Source of the DNA: Halorussus aquaticus
GTDB taxonomy: Archaea; Halobacteriota; Halobacteria; Halobacteriales; Haladaptataceae
Reading direction: 5' to 3'
NCBI RefSeq assembly: GCF_024218795.1
Contig: NZ_CP100402.1
Location: forward strand, 124,001 to 188,000
Length of the DNA stretch: 64,000 bases
Numbering within the stretch: the stretch's first letter is position 1; the number at the start of each line of letters is the position of its first letter. A model generated the notes under the pieces. The model saw only the letters and a list, made by a program, of their open reading frames with translations. It made no database searches and was not told the origin of the DNA. Both the position numbers and the translations under genes were made by a program. Positions 1 to 9,540 of this stretch are shown piece after piece.

Positions 1-398
1 ACGGGGTTGATCCACTCGCTTCCGGGGAACGCCGGGACCGAAAAGCCTAGCCACTGCTGAAGCGCCTCGCTGTAGAGCAGGACCGGTATCGACAGTAGCG
101 TCGAAACGAAGAACCGCCAGCGAAACATCTGCTCGTGACCGGCGTGCATCCCGCCGTGATCTCCGTGTTCATCGTGACCACTGTGGTCCATAGCGCCCTG
201 CCCGCCGCCGTGGTCAACCCGGTGAGCCGTGTGACCCCCCGTCTCCTCGGAGTCCTCGGCCTCTTCCTCAAGCATCGACTGTTCGACGCGGTCGACATCG
301 CCCGTCTCCGCGTTGTCGCCGGGCGGACGTTCGGGGCCGTCGTGCCCGCCGTGGTCGTGCGGCGACCCGTCGTCCGGTGAGGAATTCTGATCGTCCAT
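1..398 (-). CDS. Copper/heavy-metal P-type ATPase, N-terminal part (CopB-like)
   Basis: Partial gene, cut by the left window edge; about 132 residues are visible. The first 95 residues are dominated by His, Asp and Gly with repeated metal-ligand motifs such as [20 protein letters not shown] and MHAGH, the kind of His-rich cytoplasmic tail seen in CopB-type copper-exporting ATPases. It is followed by [19 protein letters not shown], which matches the start of the first membrane helix. The catalytic phosphorylation (DKTGT) and CPx/CPH regions lie outside the window, so metal specificity is inferred. The start is the ATG at 396-398. Expected role: ATP-driven export of copper or silver through the cytoplasmic membrane. 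Family assignment is good, substrate moderate. Confidence 0.8.
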   Translation of the reverse strand, partial: MDDQNSSPDDGSPHDHGGHDGPERPPGDNAETGDVDRVEQSMLEEEAEDSEETGGHTAHRVDHGGGQGAMDHSGHDEHGDHGGMHAGHEQMFRWRFFVSTLLSIPVLLYSEALQQWLGFSVPAFPGSEWINP

Positions 399-636
399 CG
401 GTTACGCTCTCGACTCCCTGTACGGTAGCGCGCGATAAGGTAGTTCGGTCGGCACCCGAAGCCGACTTCGCGAGTAGGACGAATCGGCCCCAATCCTGAA
501 CTCCTCCAATGGGCAGTCGTAAACGATTCTCCACGTAACTAATTCATAAGTTACGCTAATCCATGCGAATACGTATCCATATTGTTTTATTAGCCCTTTG
601 ATATCTATTGGAGTCGGGAGTTCTCCTTCCGTTACC

Positions 637-771
637 ATGACCTCCTCTGCTATCTCACCAGACGCTCGTAACACCTTCGAGAGCACCATCGGCGGTTACA
701 CTATCGGCGGACGGGCCCACAGTCTATCGGCGTGGTTCGTCCTCAACACGGCGTCTGTCGAGTCACCCTGA
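637..771 (+). pseudogene. DoxX-family membrane protein, N-terminal remnant
   Basis: An ATG-started frame of 44 codons reads MTSSAISPDARNTFESTIGG and continues TIGGRAHSLSAWFVLNT. This resembles the first residues of haloarchaeal DoxX-like membrane proteins up to the start of helix 1 (usually SAWFVLALRLMMG). The frame then leaves the family sequence and stops at TGA 769-771. The AT-rich stretch at 570-605 could hold its promoter. I read it as the 5' end of a gene whose rest has been lost. The family match is from memory and short, so it is tentative. Confidence 0.35.
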
Positions 772-851
772 ACTAGAGAGGAACCGCGTGATACGTTCGC
801 AGCGCAAATCGGATACGTCACTTCTCCGACTTCGGTGACACACCGAGACGA

Positions 852-1760
852 TTACGTGACGATTTCGACGTCGAATTTGCTGTGCCAGCGGTAGCGTCGG
901 CCACCCCAGACGAACGTTCGGCGCGTGAGTGCGTAAACCATCAGCGGAACTTGGAGGATGATAGCGGGATACGCCAGCAGAACCGTCCAGCGGCGGACAC
1001 CGAAGTACGCGTACACACCTGTGGCTAACAAGGTTGTACCGATGCCCGCATAGAGCGGTACGAAGAGACAGAACAGCGCGAGAAGCGACGTAACGAAACC
1101 CACGACGACGGTGTCCCAGGGGTTGTGCTGGCGGACGATCTGTGTGAACCGAACGTGTCGTTCTATAGTCTGGCGTATCGTTCCACCGATTTCGACGGGG
1201 TGTACTCGTTTGAGTGACGTCGTGTCCAGATACTCCGAGAGGAGACCGTCGTCACTCACGGTTCGTCGGAGATCTCGGAGAAACGATTCCCAATCCAAGT
1301 CGTCACGTTCGAACATAACCGCTCCGCCCCACGCCTTGTCGGTCGCGTACGTCCCGAGCGTGCCTCCGATAGCGTAGATCGGTTCGAGCAGGATCGAAAG
1401 TGGGTCGCTGCCAACGAAAAAGTAGAGTTCGGAGACGGGGCCCTTCCGGTCGTACGCCTCGTGGAGCGCAGCCAGCCAATTCGGGGGATGGTGGAAGTCG
1501 TCGTCAGTCCAGACGAGCCGGTCGTGTGTTGCCTCCTCCATACCCGTAGCGATAGCATTTGCCTTGCCAGAACAGCCTGTGGGTTCGCCGGCCACGACGA
1601 CCCTCACGTTCCGAAATTCGTCACCGTAGTCGGCAACGGAATCGGTCTCTCGGTCGCAGATGACGAGTAACTCGTCGGAGGGAGTGAGCTGGGTGGCGAT
1701 CTCCTCGATGGCCGAGGACTGCGTAGTCGTCGGGAGGAGAACGGTTGTCGGCGGGGCCAT
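852..1760 (-). CDS. Family 2 glycosyltransferase, membrane-associated
   Basis: 302 residues from the ATG at 1758-1760; a frame extension upstream is possible but has no family features. The N-terminal two thirds looks like a GT-A fold: VLLPTTTQ at the start, ELLVICDRETDS (nucleotide-sugar strand), GKANAIATGM and the metal-binding VWTDDDF at about residues 83-89. FVGSDPLS and TDKAWGGAVMFERDDL resemble the ceramide glucosyltransferase/ COG1215 branch. Two to three C-terminal hydrophobic segments (about residues 215-275) would anchor it to the membrane. Likely role: transfer of a sugar from an activated donor to a lipid or cell-surface acceptor; substrate unknown. It stands alone, transcribed away from the kinase at 1982. 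Confidence 0.75.
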   Translation of the reverse strand: MAPPTTVLLPTTTQSSAIEEIATQLTPSDELLVICDRETDSVADYGDEFRNVRVVVAGEPTGCSGKANAIATGMEEATHDRLVWTDDDFHHPPNWLAALHEAYDRKGPVSELYFFVGSDPLSILLEPIYAIGGTLGTYATDKAWGGAVMFERDDLDWESFLRDLRRTVSDDGLLSEYLDTTSLKRVHPVEIGGTIRQTIERHVRFTQIVRQHNPWDTVVVGFVTSLLALFCLFVPLYAGIGTTLLATGVYAYFGVRRWTVLLAYPAIILQVPLMVYALTRRTFVWGGRRYRWHSKFDVEIVT

Positions 1761-1981
1761 CGTTATCTGTCGTATCTTCGAGCAGTCGCAAAAAGCAGTT
1801 CGATACCATGTTGGTGTCGCGACGTCCACCGTCAGTAACCGCATCAATTAGATGGAAGACCACGGGGTGATTCGAGACTGTCGCCCTAAAACTAACTACG
1901 ATTTCGCAGGTTACTCGCCTCACATCGGGTAGTAATGGGAAATCACAATCATCATGACCACCCGGTATCTTGGAGACAGCA

Positions 1982-3418
1982 ATGGGGTACTTGGCACGGG
2001 GTATCGAACGGGTCGGCGGACGACGCATCATCTTCGCCCTCGGGGGACTCTACATCGTCATCGCCGCCAGCTTTCCAATCACGCTAGCCGTCGGAGAACG
2101 GACGGTCAACGACGTGTTTATAATTTCGCTCCTCGTCGGCGCGAGCGGTCTCGCCCTCTCCTACGGTGGCTATCGACTCCCAGAGACCGACGTCCGTCCC
2201 GACCTCTATCACGTCGTCGCGGGATGGTGTCTCCGCGCCATCGAAGTTATGGTCGGTGTTCTCCTTTTCATCGCGCTCGTCACAAATATGAGCGACCCGC
2301 TCGCGAACTTCCTCATCCTCCCGGCGCTGGCCAGTGTCGCCGGACTCGGAATGGGATACCACGATGGACAGGCCCAAACGCGAGCGGTGGACGCTGAGGA
2401 GTACAGTCGTGAACTCGAACGGTATCAGACCATCGTCGAAACCGTCAACGACGGCATCTACGTCGTGAACGGTGACGGTCACTTCACGATGGTCAACGAA
2501 GCCTACGCAGAAATGCTCGGGTACGACCGCGAAGAACTCCTCGGCTCTCACACTTCATTCGTCGCGGAAGACGCGGAGACCCTCGCTGACGAAATTCGAC
2601 GCGATCTCGTAGCGGATGACTCCGAGACAGGAACATACGAGGCGACGTTGCGGACTGCGTCTGGTGAGCAAATCGAGGCCGAGGCGACCATGGCACTCCT
2701 TCCGACGCGGGATAGTGACGGCCACGACAGGGTCGCTGTCGTGCGCGACGTGACCGAGCGCAACGAGCGCGAACGCCAACTCGAACGCCGGAACGAGCAA
2801 CTCGACAACTTCGCGAGTCTCCTCGCTCACGAGCTCCGAAACCCAGTCAATATCGGCCAAATCTACAGTCAACAGCTTCCGCAGGAGAAGGCGAACCCGC
2901 AGGCGGTGGAGTACGTCACGGAGGCGTTCGACCGCATCGAGGACATGATCGAAGTTATGTTACTCGTGGCACGAGGTCGAGAGGCAGTTTCCGAGTGTTC
3001 CACGGTGCAGCTTGCAGATGCGGCACGGCAAGCGTGGGACGAGGCGGACACGTCCGAAGCGACACTGGAGGTGACGACCGACCGGACGATAGAGGTGGAC
3101 GACACATACATTCGCCACCTGTTTCGGAATCTGTTCGAGAACGCGGTCGAACACGGCGGGGCCAGCGTCACTATCACGGTCGGCGACCTTCCGACTGGCT
3201 TCTACGTCGCCGACGACGGTTGCGGTATCGAACCGGACAAACAGAAGGTCGTGTTCGAGACGGGATACACGTCCTCGGCCAGTGAAGGAGGGATGGGATT
3301 AGGGTTGACGTTCGTCCAGGAGATGGCAGACGTGTACGGATGGGACTGTTCGGTGACGGAGAGCACCGATGGTGGGGCGCAATTCCAGTTCGAGAACGTA
3401 ACCAGTACGCACGTGTAA
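1982..3418 (+). CDS. Membrane sensor histidine kinase with one PAS domain
   Basis: 478 residues. Four predicted membrane helices (about 13-37, 45-64, 82-100, 107-126) are followed by a PAS domain (about 146-255) ending in the usual DVTERNERER linker, a HisKA domain with H-box LLAHELRNPV around 281, and a HATPase domain with N-box NLFENAVEHGG (about 382), G1 DDGCGIEP (about 409) and G2 GGMGLGLTF (about 436). It should autophosphorylate on the His of the H-box and pass phosphate to a response regulator not seen nearby. Start: the ATG at 1982; a TTG four codons upstream is in frame. The last 200 residues closely resemble those of the next gene, so the two kinases are probably paralogues. The sensed signal is unknown. 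Confidence 0.85.
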   Translation: MGYLARGIERVGGRRIIFALGGLYIVIAASFPITLAVGERTVNDVFIISLLVGASGLALSYGGYRLPETDVRPDLYHVVAGWCLRAIEVMVGVLLFIALVTNMSDPLANFLILPALASVAGLGMGYHDGQAQTRAVDAEEYSRELERYQTIVETVNDGIYVVNGDGHFTMVNEAYAEMLGYDREELLGSHTSFVAEDAETLADEIRRDLVADDSETGTYEATLRTASGEQIEAEATMALLPTRDSDGHDRVAVVRDVTERNERERQLERRNEQLDNFASLLAHELRNPVNIGQIYSQQLPQEKANPQAVEYVTEAFDRIEDMIEVMLLVARGREAVSECSTVQLADAARQAWDEADTSEATLEVTTDRTIEVDDTYIRHLFRNLFENAVEHGGASVTITVGDLPTGFYVADDGCGIEPDKQKVVFETGYTSSASEGGMGLGLTFVQEMADVYGWDCSVTESTDGGAQFQFENVTSTHV

Positions 3419-3559
3419 CCAAAATAATTCGCACTACGTTTTGAACAGAACTACGGTGCAGATTATGGATACAAGACGGGTAAAAACGACACTGTACTCG
3501 TCCAGGGAAGCAACCCTCTAAGGGACATTCTTTTTGCCGTCAAATACGGACATAGGTCA

Positions 3560-6500
3560 ATGAGTTCGGGTCGAACCTCCTCCGAGGACGTACTCGCTGC
3601 CGCTAATCGCGTAGGGGTGGCTGGTGAACCCTTTACGGCCAGCGAAATCGCGGAGGAGTTGGGGTGCGCTCAACGTATCGCGGTAAACAAACTTGAGGAA
3701 CTGGCCGAGCAAGGTGACATCGAAAGCAAAGAGATTGGCGCACAGAACCGTATCTGGTGGCGACCAGCAGATCGTGTCGAATCCTCTGAGAATAGGGAAA
3801 GTCTCGAAACCGAACTGGAGGAAGTCTTTGGCCGAATTTCGGACGCCTTCTACGCGCTTGACACCGATTGGCAGTTCACGTACGTAAGCGACCACGCCGA
3901 GGAACTTATCGACTACCAAGACGAGGGGCTCGTCGGCAAGGACTTCTGGGAGGTGTTCGAATGGGCCGAGGATTCGATACTCGGCGAAGAGTACCGCAAG
4001 GCGATGGAAACCCAGAAGGTGACCTCGTTCGAGTTCTACTACCCCGACCCGCTCGACGCGTGGTACAAAGTCCACACGTATCCCTCTCAAACAGGGCTCT
4101 CAGTGTATTTCCAGGACATATCCGATCAAAAACGGCGCGAACGAGCACTTGAAAAGAGCGAACACCGCTATCGGACACTTGTCGAAAACTTCCCCAACGG
4201 TGCTGTTACCCTCGTCAACGAAGACCTCCAGTACCAGACCATCGGCGGTAAACCAATCACCAATGGTGCGACAATCGAAAATCTCGAAGGGAAATCGGTC
4301 CGTGAGGCGGTCCCGGAAACGTTGGCCGACGAATTAGTTCCGCGCTATGAGGCCGCATTCGAAGGCGAATCGAGTTCCTTCGAGACCGAATCCGACGGCC
4401 GCATATACCAAATTCAGATTCTTCCAGTACACGACGATGATGGAGAAGTATTCGCGGCTCTGGGGATGTCTCAAGACATAACTGAACAAAAGCAAAATCA
4501 GCAGCAGCTTGCTGAAAGCGAGCGTCGCTACCGGACGTTGGCTGAGTACTTCCCAAACGGCATCGTGACGTTATTCGATCACGACCTCCGATATACACTT
4601 GCAGCTGGACGCGGGTTCGAGAGTATCCCAGTCAAGCCGTCCGACCTCGAAGGGAAGCAGTTCGACGAGGTCTGGGATGACGAGACTGCCGAAGGACTCA
4701 GACCTGCCTTCGAGGCTGCGCTCGATGGCGAACAGCGAGCAGTCGAACTTGAGTACGTTGGCCGAGAGTGGGTAGTCCACGCGGTCCCCATTACCGACGA
4801 GCGCGGCAAGGTGTTCGCAGGCATGACCATGGCCCAAGACATCACTGAGCGCAAAGAACGCGAACGCGAACTCCAACGCTATCGGGAGTACACGGACAAG
4901 GTGCTCAACGCCATCGATGACGTATTCTATCTTCTCGACGAGTCCGGAACCCTCCAGCGATGGAACGACACCCTCTGCAAGGTAACTGGTTATCAGAGCG
5001 ATGAAGTCGAGTCCATGCAGGCTCTCGAGTTCTTCGACCAAGAGGCCCAAACTGAGATAGCAGGCGCGATACGTGACGGATTCAAGACCGGCGACGTACA
5101 CTTTGAGGCGGAGATCGTAACGAAAGGCAGGGACAGAATCCCGTACGAGTTCGTCGCTTCCGCGCTTGAGGGTCCGGACGGCGAGCGCGTGCTGGCGGGC
5201 ATCGGTCGGGACATCACCGACCAGAAAGAGCGCGAACAGACGTTACAGGATGCGAAAGAACAGTTAGAAGCAGCGACTGAAGCCGGTGCCGTCGGAACGT
5301 GGGAGTGGAACCTCGTAAACGACGAGTTCGTCACGGGAGCGTCGTTTGCCCGAACGTTCGGTGTCGACCCTGAGGATGCTCGCGAGGGTGTGTCTGTCGA
5401 CCGTCTGCTTTCCTCCATCCACGAGGATGACCGTGAGCGCGTCGAACAAGCAATCGAGAACGTGATAGAGTCCTGTGGCGAGTACGAGGAGGAGTACCGG
5501 GTCTGGAATGCCGACGATGAACTCCGGTGGGTTGTCGCCCGTGGACACGTCGAATGCGACGAAGATGGCAATCCCATCCGATTCCCCGGTGCACTTACCG
5601 ACATCACCGACAGAAAGCGAACCGAGCAGGAACTTGCGGCCCAGAGGAAACAACTTGAGATCCTATTCGAGGTGCTCCCGGTCGGCGTCATAGTCGCAAA
5701 CGGAACTGGCGATATCATTGAGGCCAACGAGGCCGCAAAAGACATCTGGGGCGTCGAGGAGTTCGATGCAGAGACGGTGTCAGAATACCAGCAATACCGG
5801 GCGTGGTGGGCGGACACCGGCGAACGGATTAACTCCGAGGAGTGGACGCTGGCTCGCGTGCTCCGGGGTGAAGAGGTTGAGGACCCCGACGTCTACGAGA
5901 TTGAAACGGCGGACGGCGAGCGCAGGACCATCATGGCTCACGGGATGCCGATTCGGGGTACAGACGGCACGGTCTCACGGGGGGTCGTGACGCTGACGGA
6001 CATCACCGAACGCCGCGAATCCCAGCGCCAACTCGAGGAGTCTGAGCGCAGGTATCGGACGCTCGCCGAGAACTTCCCCAACGGTGCTGTCGGACTCTTC
6101 GATGAAGACTTGAAATATACAGCGGTCGGCGGGCAACTCCTCGATGAGGTCAGGATTACTCCTGAGGAGCGAATTGGAAAATCCGTCTACGAAATCTATC
6201 CGAACGAACTCATTAGCGAAGTTGAGCAGTATTTCCACGCTACACTCGACGGCGAAACGAATTCGTTCGAGACGCAGTATCACGGCCTTCACTTGTTTAA
6301 CCACACGCTTCCAGTCAGGAATGCCGACGGGGATGTCTTCGCAGGGATGGTCGTCGTCCAAGACGTCACTGACCAGCGAGAGATGGAGCAAGAACTTCGT
6401 AAGAGCGAAGCAAAATTCCGGACACTCGCCGAGAACTTAGAGGAAGTTGTGTGGATGTCCGACCCCGAGACGAGAGAATTCCTGTACGTCAATCCGGCCT

Positions 6501-7429
6501 TCGAGGAGATTTGGGGACGGGACCGCGAGACGCTATACGAAGAGCCGCGGTCCTTCCTCGACGGTGTACACCCCGAAGACCGCGACCGAGTCCAAGACGT
6601 CTACGAATCGATGCCAGAGACGGAGTCCGATATCGAGTACCGAATCGTCCGACCGGACGGCGATGTCCGGTGGCTCCACGTACAGTCTGGACACGTCCGC
6701 GACGACGACGGCGACACAATCCGCATCGTCGGCATTGCCGAAGACGTCACCGACCGAGTAGAGCGTGAGCAACAACTTGAGGAGACGGTCGAACAGCTCG
6801 AGGAGTCCAACGAACGCCTCGAGAGTTTTGCCAGCATGCTCGCCCACGAACTCCGCAATCCGGTCACCATCGGCCAAATATATAGCCAACAGCTCCCGGC
6901 CGAGACGGACGCCGAAGCGGTCGAGTACGTGACCGAAGCGTTCGACCGGATCGAGGACATGGTCGACGTGATGCTAATCCTCACGAGAGGCCGTGACGCA
7001 GTTGGTGAACAGACTACAATTCAACTCGCAGATGTCGCACGAGAGGCTTGGGGCAAAGTAAACACGCCCGACGCACGTGTTGAGGTTGATATAGACTACA
7101 CGATTCAGGCCGACGAAACGTACATCGAACACCTGTTCCGAAATTTATTTGAGAATGCTGTCGAACACGGTGGTCCAGACGTGACGATTACGGTCGGTGA
7201 ACTTTCCGACGGATTCTACGTTGCCGACGACGGGGTCGGGATCCCAGCAGACGAACGAGACACCGTCTTCGAAGCGGGGTATACGACTGCTGCCGAGCAA
7301 GGCGGTACCGGATTGGGGCTCGCCTTCATTCAGAAGGTAGCCGACGTATACGAGTGGGACTACACTGTGACGGAGAGTTCCGATGGGGGAGCGCGATTTG
7401 AGTTCACGAATATAACGACCAGCCGTTGA
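3560..7429 (+). CDS. Sensor histidine kinase with N-terminal winged helix and eight PAS domains
   Basis: 1289 residues, soluble (no membrane helices seen). Residues 1-75 form a winged-helix-like domain (FTASEIAEELGCAQRIAVNK, EQGDIESKEIGAQNRIWWRP). Eight PAS modules follow, each closed by a D(I/V)(T/S)(D/E) linker near residues 185, 305, 427, 550, 680, 813, 934 and 1061. Modules 2, 3 and 7 share RYRTL.E.FPNG and look like internal duplications. HisKA H-box MLAHELRNPV is at about 1094, N-box NLFENAVEHGG at about 1194, G1 DDGVGIPAD at about 1221 and G2 GGTGLGLAF at about 1247. No receiver domain is present. A kinase that carries its own DNA-binding-like domain could act directly at promoters, or the domain could be a protein-protein module. 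Start at ATG 3560. Confidence 0.88.
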   Translation: MSSGRTSSEDVLAAANRVGVAGEPFTASEIAEELGCAQRIAVNKLEELAEQGDIESKEIGAQNRIWWRPADRVESSENRESLETELEEVFGRISDAFYALDTDWQFTYVSDHAEELIDYQDEGLVGKDFWEVFEWAEDSILGEEYRKAMETQKVTSFEFYYPDPLDAWYKVHTYPSQTGLSVYFQDISDQKRRERALEKSEHRYRTLVENFPNGAVTLVNEDLQYQTIGGKPITNGATIENLEGKSVREAVPETLADELVPRYEAAFEGESSSFETESDGRIYQIQILPVHDDDGEVFAALGMSQDITEQKQNQQQLAESERRYRTLAEYFPNGIVTLFDHDLRYTLAAGRGFESIPVKPSDLEGKQFDEVWDDETAEGLRPAFEAALDGEQRAVELEYVGREWVVHAVPITDERGKVFAGMTMAQDITERKERERELQRYREYTDKVLNAIDDVFYLLDESGTLQRWNDTLCKVTGYQSDEVESMQALEFFDQEAQTEIAGAIRDGFKTGDVHFEAEIVTKGRDRIPYEFVASALEGPDGERVLAGIGRDITDQKEREQTLQDAKEQLEAATEAGAVGTWEWNLVNDEFVTGASFARTFGVDPEDAREGVSVDRLLSSIHEDDRERVEQAIENVIESCGEYEEEYRVWNADDELRWVVARGHVECDEDGNPIRFPGALTDITDRKRTEQELAAQRKQLEILFEVLPVGVIVANGTGDIIEANEAAKDIWGVEEFDAETVSEYQQYRAWWADTGERINSEEWTLARVLRGEEVEDPDVYEIETADGERRTIMAHGMPIRGTDGTVSRGVVTLTDITERRESQRQLEESERRYRTLAENFPNGAVGLFDEDLKYTAVGGQLLDEVRITPEERIGKSVYEIYPNELISEVEQYFHATLDGETNSFETQYHGLHLFNHTLPVRNADGDVFAGMVVVQDVTDQREMEQELRKSEAKFRTLAENLEEVVWMSDPETREFLYVNPAFEEIWGRDRETLYEEPRSFLDGVHPEDRDRVQDVYESMPETESDIEYRIVRPDGDVRWLHVQSGHVRDDDGDTIRIVGIAEDVTDRVEREQQLEETVEQLEESNERLESFASMLAHELRNPVTIGQIYSQQLPAETDAEAVEYVTEAFDRIEDMVDVMLILTRGRDAVGEQTTIQLADVAREAWGKVNTPDARVEVDIDYTIQADETYIEHLFRNLFENAVEHGGPDVTITVGELSDGFYVADDGVGIPADERDTVFEAGYTTAAEQGGTGLGLAFIQKVADVYEWDYTVTESSDGGARFEFTNITTSR

Positions 7430-7800
7430 TGACCATACCGTATAACCTAGCGTTCAACTAGCAACGATTGTTTCCAAGGGACATCAAGAGTATCACCACG
7501 GGCTTCACGACTCAGTATAGACGGAAGACAACGGTGTGAAAGTGCAACTTCCGCCTTCCGACGATGTGAGGTTCGCCGCCGGGGCACATAAATAGTAGAA
7601 TTAAATATTGGATGGTCAGATACTGGCATAAACTCGTCAAATAACCAATTCCAGAATAGGCTAATTTGTATTTGCTTATTTCACCAATAGACAATCTATT
7701 GTAGAGTCGTGATACTGGTTTGGCACGCATCCTCTAAAGAAGCAAAGACAACTTTAGTGCGGCTTAACCAACGTATCGGAGTATCAGACTGTTCTGTGGG
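7430..7800. other. Intergenic stretch without recognised gene
   Basis: About 370 bases between the large kinase and the relic at 7801. The short frames here have no recognisable family features. The stretch is AT-rich around 7590-7700 with several TATA-like words but no gene positioned to use them. Confidence 0.5.
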
Positions 7801-8090
7801 TTAATACTCGAAGAGACACTGAGTGGCCGCCTCCTCACCTGTAACCGTCGTGACCGTCGGATGTCGTTGCAGAACGTCCTTCAGCCCCTCGTACACTGAA
7901 CTGCTTGTCGTTCCTGATAGCCCCATTCGTATTAGGCAGAGAGGCGTCACGCTCGGTCACCCAATCGTATTCGTTGAGTGCTGCCCGGACGACCGGGATG
8001 CGCTCTTTGAGATGCTCCCACTCGCTGGCAACCCCCCGTCGTTCCTCAATCTCCTCGGACTGGTCGTACTTATGCAACACGGCACTGCTT
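7801..8090 (-). pseudogene. Relic of a haloarchaeal HTH-type (DUF7342-like) protein
   Basis: The minus strand reads HKYDQSEEIEERRGVASEWE, then KERIPVVRAALNEYDW, and after a frame change near 7885 continues SVYEGLKDVLQRHPTVTTVT to a TAA at 7801-7803. The pieces look like the C-terminal half of small haloarchaeal regulators often found with toxin-antitoxin genes (DUF7342-like; recalled, not searched). With a frameshift and no N-terminal DNA-binding part, it is not expected to be functional. It directly follows another relic (8103-8340) on the same strand. Confidence 0.4.
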
Positions 8091-8102
8091 GAAGCGGGTG
8101 AG

Positions 8103-8340
8103 TCAGGATGTCTCAAGCAGCGAGCGTGTGCGCTGGACGTAGCTGTTCGTCTCCCAATTTCGAGCGGTGTTGATGTCGTCACGGAGCGTGGATGCTTCGT
8201 CGGGCGTCAATCAGACTGTTCGAACGAATTCTGCGATGAGCGTGGACGTCGTCACAAGTCGTGTATCGGCAAACAAGGCGTGAATCAATCAAACGAGTTG
8301 AATTCACTACAAAGGAAGAGTGCGGCGTCGGTCTCGTTGG
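8103..8340 (-). pseudogene. C-terminal relic of a PIN-domain toxin
   Basis: Translating the minus strand with one frame correction gives ETDAALFLCSEFNS, then LIHALFADTRLVTTSTLIAE and TPDEASTLRDDINTARNWET down to a TGA at 8103-8105. This matches almost residue for residue the C-terminal half of the PIN-type protein encoded at 33018-33528. At least one frameshift and one internal stop are visible, so it is a dead copy. The N-terminal part with the catalytic acids is missing. It was recognised only by comparison with the second copy in this window. Confidence 0.6.
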
Positions 8341-8346
8341 CGGGTA

Positions 8347-9519
8347 TTACTGGAGGATGTCGAATACGTCGACTGCTTTGTACTCTTTCCCGCGTTCTTT
8401 CCCGGTTACTTCTTCGATGAGGCCATCTGCTTCGAGGTCGTCGACGATTTTGTAGGCAGTGCGGCGTGAGACATCGAGATACTCCACGAGGTCGGGTGCC
8501 GTGAAATAGGGGTACTGGAGCAATTGGCGAGCGAATTTATCCGTACTCGTACTGCCTGGGTACTCCCTTTCGTATCGTTGTTGGAGCTCACGGAGTTGGT
8601 GGGTCCGACTGTATGAGGTTTCGGCTTGCGTACGGAGTCCCTTGATGAAGAACATGAGCCACTCGTCCCACGCGCCTTCCTCACTTACCGCACGCATCCG
8701 TTCAACGTACTCGACTTTGTGGCGATTAAAGTACGCACTTGGGTAGATGTATGGACTCTCCAGATAGCCCTCGCTCGCTAGGTAGAGAATGATGAGAAGG
8801 CGGCCAAGCCGACCGTTGCCATCCGAGAACGGATGTACTGTCTCGAAGAAGTAGTGAATGATAGCGGCGTCGATGAGCGGATGGTATTGCCCCCCCATCT
8901 GGATGTACGATGCAAGCGACTGCATGAGTTCATCAAGTCCCTCTGGGCTTGGTGGGACGAACGAACGTTGTCCCGACTGTGGGCTCGGTAAATGAACCAT
9001 GTGGTCGCGGAAGTTACCGACGACGTCCCCGTCGTTACGGACGTCTTCGAGGAGCATCAAGTGAAGTTCTTTGATGAGTGAGAGTGTGACCGAACTCCCG
9101 CTTTCGATCTCCTCGAGTCCATATGTTAGTGCGTTCTCGTAGTTGAGGGCCTCTTTCAGGTCTTTCTCGATTGTGGTGTCAGTCTCGCCAGAGGGGTGTT
9201 GTGTATGGTACGCTTCGACGTCCTGATATGCCACGTCTGCGCCTTCGATTTGGGCGGATTCGACAGCTTCGATACGAATGAGCGAGGTGTAGAGGACTGC
9301 GGAGAAGTCTACCGTTGAGCTAATTCCGTCCACACGGCCGATTTGATACGCGGCATCGGCAACGAGGTCATGGGTCTGATCAGATATCTCGATTTTCGGC
9401 TCTATTGGCAGCGTCTCCGGCGAATAGTATGGCTCTGGATGATATGGAACGTACTTTCCTGGGGCGCTCTCTGGAAGACTTCGCGTCGGCATCTCAGTGA
9501 CACTCTTTTCTACCCCCAT
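8347..9519 (-). CDS. Fic/DOC-family protein with C-terminal winged helix
   Basis: 390 residues. The Fic active-site motif HPFSDGNGRLGRLL is complete (catalytic His, metal-binding Asp, phosphate-binding Gly/Asn/Arg). The N-terminal SAQIEGA segment lies where Fic proteins carry an inhibitory or structural helix. The C-terminal 70 residues form a winged helix (YFTAPDLVEYLDVSRRTAYK) ending in EVTGKERGKEYKA. Fic proteins transfer AMP or another nucleotide to hydroxyl groups of target proteins; many act as toxins or regulators. Start: ATG at 9517-9519. A TATA-like box at 9531-9540 lies only about 15 bases upstream, so the ATG at 9490-9492 (MPTRSLPESAPGKY) may be the real start. No antitoxin gene is adjacent. 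Confidence 0.85.
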   Translation of the reverse strand: MGVEKSVTEMPTRSLPESAPGKYVPYHPEPYYSPETLPIEPKIEISDQTHDLVADAAYQIGRVDGISSTVDFSAVLYTSLIRIEAVESAQIEGADVAYQDVEAYHTQHPSGETDTTIEKDLKEALNYENALTYGLEEIESGSSVTLSLIKELHLMLLEDVRNDGDVVGNFRDHMVHLPSPQSGQRSFVPPSPEGLDELMQSLASYIQMGGQYHPLIDAAIIHYFFETVHPFSDGNGRLGRLLIILYLASEGYLESPYIYPSAYFNRHKVEYVERMRAVSEEGAWDEWLMFFIKGLRTQAETSYSRTHQLRELQQRYEREYPGSTSTDKFARQLLQYPYFTAPDLVEYLDVSRRTAYKIVDDLEADGLIEEVTGKERGKEYKAVDVFDILQ

Positions 9520-9530
9520 TGGTATAGGTG

Positions 9531-9540
9531 TTTTTATAGC
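9531..9540 (-). promoter_or_regulatory. TATA box of the Fic gene
   Basis: On the minus strand the sequence reads GCTATAAAAA. This is a good archaeal TATA element. Its spacing fits a transcript starting near 9508-9512, which favours translation from the internal ATG at 9490-9492. Confidence 0.5.

Noticed and set aside
402-689. Minus-strand frame of 95 codons between the copper ATPase and the DoxX-like remnant
   Set aside because: No family features, non-acidic composition unusual for a haloarchaeon, and it lies over the likely promoter region and the antisense of the DoxX-like frame.
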